The notes beneath the pieces are model-generated. The model saw nothing but the letters and a program-made list of their open reading frames with translations, ran no database searches and was not told the DNA's origin. Made by a program: the position numbers and the translations under genes. From the NCBI GenBank assembly GCA_015680685.1, contig MNCI01028811.1, forward strand, positions 1 through 42,025: a stretch of DNA of 42,025 nt, given 5' to 3'. Shown piece after piece: positions 35,105-42,025 of this stretch; within the stretch, counting starts at the first letter, position 1; each line of letters starts with the position of its first letter. The stretch comes from Gnetum montanum. Taxonomy: Eukaryota > Streptophyta > Gnetopsida > Gnetales > Gnetaceae.

Positions 35105-35612
35105 ATCTTAGGCCTTAGTGGGTAATAGTATTGTTAATTTTAGGCCTTAGCAAGCCATGATGTTGCTAGTTTTAGGCCTTAGTGGGCCATAATTTTGACA
35201 TTTTTAAGCCTTAGTGGGCCACAGTGTTGCTAGTTTTAGGCCTTAATAGGCCATGATGCTACCAGTTTTAGGCCTTAGTAGGCCATGATGCACTAGTTTT
35301 AGGCCTTAGAGGGCCACTGTGTTTCCAATTTTAAACCTTAGTAGGTCACAATGTTGCTAGTTTTAGGCCTTATCAAGCCATGATGCCACCAGTTTTAGGC
35401 CTAGATAAGCCATGATGTGCCAATTTTAGGCCTTATAGGGCCATTTTGTTTCCATTTTTAGGCCTTATTAGGTCACCTTTTTGCCATTTTTAGGCCTTAT
35501 CACGCCATGATGCTGCCAATTTTAGGCCTTAACAAGCCATGATGCTTCCAATTTTAGGCCTTAGTGGGTGATGGTATTGCCAGTTTTAGACCTTAGTGGG
35601 CTATGATTCATA
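35105..35612 (+). repeat. 32-bp tandem repeat, 16 units
   Basis: Each unit starts TTTTAGGCCTTA and continues with a GGGCCATGATGTTGC-like half. Fourteen units are 32 bp and two are 31 bp. The first half is conserved and the second variable. AGGCCT is a palindrome in most units. Confidence 0.95.
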
Positions 35613-37054
35613 GTTTCCTAACAAGTATGAGATGCTCTCAAAAGAATGTATAAGGATAAAATCAACAATGAAACATGATATAATGTTGTAAAGGTAAACA
35701 AGAGACCATTAACCAAAGAAGAGATACAACATTTACTACAAACTTATGCTTGATCATCAATAGATCACTAAATCCCTTTTGCATGATCTTATGCTAACCA
35801 TCCTCCTTGTTTAGCATGGCAAGCTACATGCATTTTTGTTGAACACTCCATGTCATAGAGTTGATATTGCTAGCATTGTTGTTTTTCTTATTGTTGGCCC
35901 CAATTTGAGTATTAAGAGCCTTCTCTTGAAACTCCACCTCTAAAGCTCAATTGATGTTAACATAGTTAACCAAAGGTAGTGACATGTTCCCAAAAATAAT
36001 AATTTCACCACCCTTGTATGGTAAGTGAATCTCCTAATGTATAGGAGATGAGATCATGTGAAGCTTAGCCAACCATGGCCTTCATAAGATCAAGTTGAAG
36101 CTGGGTGTCTCTTCAATCATTAGGAAGTTGACAAATGTATGGAATTGCTCACTTGCTACAAAATCCAAGGAGATGAAACCTTCCAATACTACTCATGATC
36201 CATTAAATAACTTGAGTGCAAAGGTAGTGGTTTATTAGAGTTCTTAAATAATTCTCGTTTGTTAACAATTCAAAATGGTATCACATTAGTTTCCACCCCA
36301 TCATCCACATGAACATGATGAACCTTGTACCTACTAATATGTATAATAATAAAGAGAGCTACAGATAGCACTTCTACACTTTGAGAGTTAATATTTGCCT
36401 CATTTTCATGAAACTTGAGCATGGGTTGATGCCCATTTTCCCTAAGTGGATTTTGCTCAATGATAGAGTGGATAGACTCTCTATTGACAGGCATGTTTAT
36501 GCTCACAGGGATAGAAATCAACACTTGATCTAGTGTATCTCTATGAGTAGGATAATTTATAACTAGGTCATACAAGTTTGGTGATGTGTTATTTAATTTT
36601 AAGGATTGTTTGGCTTCTTCCATCATTGTGAGGAAACTCTTTCCCTTAATGTGTATGTTTTAGCCTTAGTGATCTTAAATGCCTCCATCCTTTCTAGAGT
36701 TTGTGGCTTAGGTTTCAACATGGGTGCCTTGTGGCCCTGGTCCATGGGTGTAGTTGGTCTTGGTGTAGGTCTAGATGGGTTAACTTATTTCAAATCCTTT
36801 TATTGTTGGTCATCTCTAGTGGGCTTTGTTTTTGGTCTGGTAACAAGTTGATTTCATCGATGTTGTGATGATGATTTCCTACTAACCTCTAAGTTGTGGG
36901 CCAATATAGGTGGGCTTTGATCACAGGTTGTTTTTGCTTTGCTTATTGAAAGTGGAGAGACCTAGATAACAAATGGTTCCTTAGGCTTTAGAGGATTAGC
37001 ATATTGTGGTCTAGGTTGTAAAGTTGATGCCACTAAAGATGGAACATGGATGAT
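35613..37054 (-). mobile_element. G2: Gypsy relic around the protease region
   Basis: Minus-strand pieces match the gag-protease linker and protease of Tat/Ogre/Athila-type Gypsy elements. It is cut at 37054 by T2. No LTR or RT seen; the remainder may lie beyond T2 outside the window. Confidence 0.6.
35900..36626 (-). pseudogene. G2 retropepsin-like protease region, broken
   Basis: The open stretch 36270-36626 ends with VHVDDGVETNVIPF, a retropepsin active-site motif in which the triad reads D-D-G. Downstream pieces SFNLIL, RPWLAKLHMI, SPIH and EIHLPYKGGEIIIFG follow the conserved order between protease and RT in this Gypsy group, interrupted by TAG/TGA/TAG stops. Nothing recognisable as RT follows, because the 32-bp tandem repeat begins there. 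Confidence 0.6.
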
Positions 37055-37883
37055 TGATGAGCGATGAGGTACCCCTACACTCAACCATACGAATACGAGT
37101 GTTCACACGTGATCCAGTCGAACTCCAAAGATTAAGTGCTTATGCACTTACACAGAACAAGGATGGTTTATGTGATCATTGTCTTCCCAAGCTTACTTGT
37201 AAGGTACAATTATATGGTTAAGTAAACTTGAAGTATATGATTTTTACGCTTTTTATTTTTTATGTTCTTGGTGCTTAAAATGCGGAAATGAAATAATTTA
37301 GTAACTAATTTTATTTAACTAATCAACTATTCTCTAACTAGTCCTATCACCAACATCTGTTCCCACTTGTCAGACACATCCTGAACTAGTGCAACACTAC
37401 TGGGATTACCAAATGCTAGTTGTTACTGGGTTACCAAGTGTTCCATGTATGCTTGAAGTGGTTTTACTGAGTGTGCTAATTCATTGATAATTAACAATTC
37501 GATAGAAATGACATTAAGTAACTAATGAGAGTAGCAAATAATAGTAAATAACATTTAAATGAAATAATTAAGCTATTCTAAATGTTGCAAGGTTTATCAC
37601 AAAGTTCATCTTTATTTCTTGACACAAGGTGTGCTCAGGTACACAATGCTCGAATAGCGATCCGTTCACTTTATGACCCCTACTGCGGGCACTTAGAAAT
37701 AATTCTAACTCTAGAAGGAAAAAACTATAAGGGTTCAACTAAGGGACTAAAAGACTAATTTAAAACCAAGTACCCCCTATCTCTTATTTATAGGCAACAA
37801 GATAGGTTCCGATATTGCATGTCTGATATTGCATATCCGATATTGAGGGTTCGATATCGGGGGTCTGATATTGTGACTCATCA
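37055..37883 (-). repeat. 3' LTR of T2 (829 bp)
   Basis: Plus strand TGATGAGCGATGAGG to GACTCATCA. Strongly diverged from the T1 LTRs but collinear (ACCCCTACACTCAACCATAC, ACTGCGGGCAC). Five decayed GATATC-type units at 37808-37872. Confidence 0.85.
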
Positions 37884-37894
37884 TACCCCCACAA
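37884..37894 (-). other. Polypurine tract of T2
   Basis: On the minus strand GTTGTGGGGGTA stands directly before the LTR start TGATGAG. Confidence 0.6.
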
Positions 37895-38724
37895 CTAAAT
37901 GAAAACTCGTCCTCAAGTTCCATACAAAGTAGTGGAAATGTATGGGATTATTGACTGAATGATACCTAATGGTGACATGAAATGACAGACTCAAAGGGCC
38001 TAGTGAATAGATTGACAAATGTATTACAACATTGGTGTTCATAACCATTATGGTAAACATTGTACATAGATGATATCCAAACCCTTATTTGATAGCTTGA
38101 AGAGAAAGAGAGAGAAAATAAAATGAGGCACATTATTACTGATGTCAAAATGTGCACATTGTTGTTCATCCATGGCCATATGACCAAGCTTGTTCCTTGT
38201 GTAATTACTCTTGCTCCAGTCCATCCTAAGTGCTCGGTCCTATCCCAGTCCATTGTTCATGTGATCACCATCTGCACACAAAACATAGTCACGAATCATC
38301 AAGGATAGATAAGATATAATTTAATTGATACCTTACCTTGATATAAAGCACATTGGCTAGGTTGTGGGTATGGCAAATATTGGGTTAGAGGTTTGTAACT
38401 TGATAACTACCCAAGGTGTAGGGGTGAGATAAGTAATGAAATGGAAAAATTTGTGACAGGCCCCCATGACTAAGAGCAAACCTCCAGTAGCAATAAGATG
38501 GAAAACAAAAGAACAAGGAAGATTAGAGAAATAACAACGGTGAAGCCAATAAAAAGGCATAGAAGGATAGAGAAAATGGATGTCATAGATGGGATGAAAT
38601 GAGAAATAGTTGAGTGCAAGAACATTTTAAGGGAATGAACTTAACAATTGCACCAAAAAGGAATGCTAGTGGGTCCTTCCCAAAGTATGATGATGCCCTT
38701 TATGCCCTAACACACCCACAAACC

Positions 38725-39964
38725 TGTACCGCCTGAAATCGTCGGTCTCCGGCTGGAAGGAAACAGAGGCCGTGGGATCATAGGACAATCACAGAAGACC
38801 CTACCTTCGCCTGAGGGCGAGCTGGAAAGCACGAAGGCAAAGTACGTTGGGTGGTCCGCACGCGGATCAGACAAGGATTTCCCCGAACGTACACTGAAGT
38901 GCAATACGCCGGGTTATGCGTAAACAGTATCGAAAACATAAACGAAGCATAAACAACGTGAAGCAGATGCAAGCGGAGTGTAAACGTAAATGGGCGTAAA
39001 CAGAATGCGTGGGCCAAATTGACGTAAAACTGTAAAAGATCTTGTGTGGCGAATGTAACAATGATTTTACAAAAGTGAGAGTACAATGCACCGGTCTAAC
39101 GCAGTTGTGTCGAAGCACAAGGCAGACGAAAAGCCCTGGTGGATGGAAGGGCAACTGGCCAGATTACGCTGTAGATGCGGCGTAAAGACTGTGCACGGTG
39201 TACAGGTTTTCTAGCGTACAAGGGTTTGGAGCTCTGGTGCGCAGCGTAAATGTTTCTGGTGTGCTCTGGTAATTTTTTGCCAACCTCCTGGGTGAAGTGG
39301 AAAAATGGGGGTTTTATACCGTTTATTATGCTAGACTCGGGATGGGAGACACGTGGCACGTTGACCGAGTGTATACAATTTACAAATGTACAAAATATTA
39401 CATCTGTTGGGTGTATACGCTGGGCATATACGCTGTATCAGGTCGGCGTATACGCTGAATGTGCTGGGCATGTGAACTGGGTGGAGATGCTGAGTGCTGG
39501 GCATATACGCTGACGGATGGGCGTATACGCTGGGCGTATACGCTGACGGATGCTGGGCGTATACGCTGATGAATGCTGGGTGTATATGCTGGGCATATAT
39601 GCTGAAGGCTACCCACTTTCTTCAATCCCTGCTCTTCAGTGTTATCTTGATGCTGTCATTGGAGATCTTGTTGTCGAGCGTGTGCATCTGCAGTGCCTGG
39701 GCGTGTGCACCGGAGAGTCGGGCGTATACGCTGCAGGTGTGGACTTGGGCATACACGTTGGGCGTATACGCTATGAACTTGGGCGTATACGCTACGGGTA
39801 TAAACTTGGGCGTATACGCTGACACAATATACTTAGTAAAAACCAAGCATTTCGAGTTCTAAAAGTGCCGTGTAAGACATCTCATTGTGTCGGGGTCGTC
39901 TGCGAGTCTCAGGAACCTGTTTGGTGTCGGACAAGTACTAAGCTCCGAATTTTATGGTGTTTCA
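38725..39964. mobile_element. S: solo LTR (1240 bp) of another family
   Basis: Begins TGTACCGCC and ends GTGTTTCA, with AAACC duplicated on both sides (38720-38724 and 39965-39969). The homologous site in T1 near 14503 lacks the insert. It is GC-richer than its surroundings. No second LTR or interior is present, which fits unequal recombination between LTRs. Orientation is not determined. Confidence 0.85.
39407..39819. repeat. Fourteen GCGTATACGC palindromes within S
   Basis: Eight perfect copies (39446, 39521, 39534, 39557, 39722, 39762, 39783, 39810) and six decayed ones (39411, 39424, 39501, 39580, 39593, 39749). Most are followed by TG and preceded by GG. Decayed copies carry TpG or CpA at the CpG positions. 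Confidence 0.9.
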
Positions 39965-41149
39965 AAACCAAAGAGTCTGTAGGCTCTAGGAATGACATAT
40001 GGAAGCAATAGTTAAGAATTCACCCACAAGAATTTACCAAAGAATAAAAATGTGTCAACCAAGATATAGACTAATCATAAAACTGGCAATGAGGTGGAAT
40101 ATGTAAAGAAATACAGAAAGAGAAGAGAGAATGAAATGGAATCCCAAAATCAAGGTTGTATAAAGTCCCTTGTGTATTATGTGGTTAAGGTGACTTAATA
40201 AAATGCAGCCCAAATTCGGATTAAAACTAACCACATTCAGTGAATTCGCATCAACACACGTGACCAACCCATCCTCCTAAAGCAATGACAATGCTTCCAC
40301 AAAACAACCACCATTCTAACAAGAGAAAGATAGATAAGAAGGAAGCAAGAAAGGGCCTTAGTTAGAGGGAACCTTCAAGCATGGGTAACATGTCTTTCCA
40401 ATGCCATAACCAGTTCTTGTAGCCCATGTTCCTTTATTATGTCTAAGGGGTGTGCTTTGAATTTCCACCATTTTATGTTTTTTTAAGTGGGAGCCACACC
40501 ATGCAAAGACTTATTTGATTTATTTAACCTCCTCGTATTAGTTGTCAACGGAATGGTAGAAAACCTATGAAAAACATCCAAGTACCCCAAGAGAATAGCC
40601 AACAGTAATGTGTTGAATTCCATTGAAGTCACACTTGTTTCAATCCATTTAAATATTTTCATGGTTTGAAGAGTATCAAACCAAAAATTTATCAATAGGT
40701 TTGATTAGAAAAAGGGATAGTACATTTCCAAAATAAAGGAGACCATAGAGTTGAATGGATGAATGGATGACATGGACTCATTATTTGTTTTATCAAAAGA
40801 AACCATATCTTAGCATCAACATTGAAAGTCAAAGGTAAAACAAAACATTAGCAATCAATCACTATTATAGTACAACCCACCATCATGAGCACTTATTATG
40901 TGACGAGTGAGAATAAATTAAACAAAATGTAATAGAGAAAGAAATAGTAAAAATGCTAACGATGGTATAAAACAAAAACAAGTAAAGATAAAAAATGTGT
41001 TAAAAAAAAGACAAATGAAATTAAGGGCTTAGAATAATTAGCATTGGTGGCCATCTCCCCCATGACTGAGTTGGAAGGAGGAGATCCAAAATAATGAGTA
41101 GGGCTATCCATCAAAAAAGGTAGTGTTAGTACTGGCCATTTTGGGCTCA

Positions 41150-41921
41150 TGGAAAGTTCTAGTCTACTAGATGTTGACCAATACTTTCTTATCTAGGCTT
41201 TCAAGGTTATAGATCATCATGATCCCAGAAGGAAAAGTTTCATGAATGATATAAGGTCATTTCCATAGCGTTTGAAATTTAGTTCGTTGTGGCACATGTG
41301 TGGGATTCCAATAAAGAACCCTATCTCTTGGTTGGTATTTGACTTTTCTAATTCTTCAATCATGATGTTGTTTGTTAAAGGCCTTGTGCAATTCATTCGA
41401 TGATAGGGTAGCTAGTCGATTTTCACATCGCAAGTTAAGGTTCATTAACCATTCCTTTTATGCTAAACTAAGTTCAAGGTTAAGATCACATGTTGTAGAT
41501 AGTGTACGGAGCTAAGCTTGGATAGGAACTATTGGAAGTTTACCATACACCAACTCATAGGGAGAATAGCCTTTAGGGAGTTTCCACATGGAGTCATAGG
41601 CCCAAAGAGCATCATTTAGTTTGGTGCTCCAGTCTCACCTATATTTGCTAATGGTCCATGCTAGTATTTTTGTCATCTCCTAATTGGTGACTTTGGCTTG
41701 ACCATTCACTTGAGGATGATATGTTGTAGTTAGTTTATGCCCAACTCTTAAGTGTTGCATTAATTTTCGAAAATTCACATCTATAAAGTATGTATCATTA
41801 TAAAAAATAAGTGCATGAGGCATGCCAAACCTATTTACAATTTTTTTTTGGACAAATTGTGCAATGGTATATGATGTATAGTTTGTAATAGTAGTTTCTT
41901 CTGCCCACTTTGTAAAATAGT
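41150..41921 (-). pseudogene. T2 integrase, broken
   Basis: From the right edge: YFTKWAEE, then IAQFVQKKIVNRFGMPHALI, then TTYHPQVNGQAKVTN, DWSTKLNDALWAYDSMW and SPYELVYGKLPIVPIQA, i.e. the integrase core and C-terminal part of Athila/Tat-type Gypsy. The second catalytic Asp position reads Tyr (IFYNDTYF) and the catalytic Glu reads Lys (GQAKVTN). Several stops. T3 entered inside the codon before YFTKW. Confidence 0.85.
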
Positions 41922-41943
41922 TGATGAGACGCGGTTTTCACTA

Positions 41944-41975
41944 GGCCGCGATATCGCGTACGCGATATCGCGGCC
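41944..41975. repeat. Perfect 32-bp CpG palindrome in T3
   Basis: GGCC and CGCGATATCGCG-type halves stand around a central GTAC. All CpG positions are intact. Confidence 0.95.
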
Positions 41976-41995
41976 GACGCGATATCGCATCCCAT

Positions 41996-42019
41996 GCGAT
42001 ATCGCGTACGCGATATCGC
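41996..42019. repeat. Perfect 24-bp CpG palindrome in T3
   Basis: Two GCGATATCGC halves around GTAC. A third GCGATATCGC stands alone at about 41979-41988. Confidence 0.95.
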
Positions 42020-42025
42020 GTCTTC

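Larger units (their letters stand above)
37895..41149 (-). other. T2 internal 3' non-coding region (with solo LTR S inside)
   Basis: Homologous to T1 from about 14030 to 15450 except for S. Short open frames here are not conserved in T1 and are not supported as genes. Confidence 0.65.
37055..41921 (-). mobile_element. T2: T-family LTR retrotransposon, 5' part beyond T3
   Basis: 3' LTR 37055-37883, polypurine tract, a non-coding region homologous to T1, and an integrase at 41150-41921. It is interrupted by solo LTR S and by T3 at 41922; the remaining pol, gag and 5' LTR should lie right of T3, outside the window. Unlike T1 it has pol, so it represents the fuller form of the family. Confidence 0.8.
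41922..42025 (+). mobile_element. T3: start of a plus-strand T-family LTR
   Basis: Starts TGATGAGACGCGG and follows the reverse complement of the T1 5' LTR end (shared GCCGC and palindrome block). It is preceded by ATAGT (41917-41921). It is oriented opposite to T2. Continues beyond the window. Confidence 0.75.

Noticed and set aside
35105-35612. CRISPR-like repeat-spacer pattern (constant half, variable half)
   Set aside because: The variable halves resemble each other and the host is a plant. It is a minisatellite.
36606-36851. Plus-strand ORF of 81 codons, Gly/Val-rich
   Set aside because: Antisense to the G2 gag-protease linker; low-complexity composition, no family recognised.
39250-39862. 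Overlapping plus- and minus-strand ORFs of 75-122 codons with Tyr/Ala-rich repeats
   Set aside because: They arise from translating the GCGTATACGC repeats of solo LTR S in several frames. No start context or conserved product.
41944-42019. Palindromes as CAMTA (CGCG-box) binding sites
   Set aside because: The flanks of the CGCG cores do not fit the usual (A/C/G)CGCG(C/G/T) pattern at most positions, so I make no factor assignment.

Overview
This is a plant nuclear window, almost certainly from a large, repeat-rich seed-plant genome. The only intact gene is a heavy-metal-associated isoprenylated plant protein (HIPP) with plant-type introns. Nearly everything else is LTR retrotransposon debris. 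The AT-rich, heavily decayed background would suit a gymnosperm, but that is a guess and I cannot name the species. No tRNA or rRNA gene, CRISPR array or prokaryotic feature is supported.

Layout, left to right. 1-3316 is the 5' part of a minus-strand LTR element (E0) with its 5' LTR at 2879-3316. 3831-5283 is a small GC-richer island holding the HIPP gene (exons 4404-4418, 4696-4771, 4883-5196; poly(A) signal at 5263). 5283-about 9300 is a minus-strand Ty3/Gypsy relic (G1: integrase, RNase H, RT, protease, gag) that abuts the HIPP 3' end. 9970-12690 is an unclassified element (A) with a coiled-coil reading frame between terminal direct repeats. A second, inverted copy (B) begins at about 12825 and is split by a 6.9-kb LTR element (T1, 13045-19933, target duplication ATAGT); B resumes at 19939 and runs to about 21240. 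21240-29021 is repeat-derived: a degenerate ~145-bp repeat, two diverged copies of a ~2-kb repeat ending in a 10-bp periodic array, and a 49/60-bp tandem repeat. 29022-35040 is a Copia-like element (C) with two ~1.2-kb LTRs and target duplication AAAGT. 35105-35612 is a 32-bp tandem repeat. 35613-37054 is a Gypsy protease-region relic (G2), entered by a minus-strand relative of T1 (T2, 37055-41921). T2 itself received a solo LTR (S, 38725-39964, target duplication AAACC) and a plus-strand T-family copy (T3, from 41922 to the window end).

Relations. T1, T2 and T3 share LTR ends TGATGAG...CTCATCA and a CpG-dense palindrome array, which is perfect in T3 and progressively decayed in T1 and T2. 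T1 has a tRNA-Asp primer site and a long gag frame but no visible pol, although a 588-bp assembly gap lies inside it. T2 carries a decayed Athila/Tat-type integrase, so T1 and T2 may represent a gag-only form and a fuller partner. Three different LTR types here (T, S and C) carry repeated short CpG-centred palindromes (GCGATATCGC, GCGTATACGC, AGACGTCT) that decay through CpG-to-TpG/CpA changes. This is the most unusual theme of the window. All six stops in the T1 gag frame, and several in G1, are single C-to-T changes, as expected from long-term cytosine methylation.
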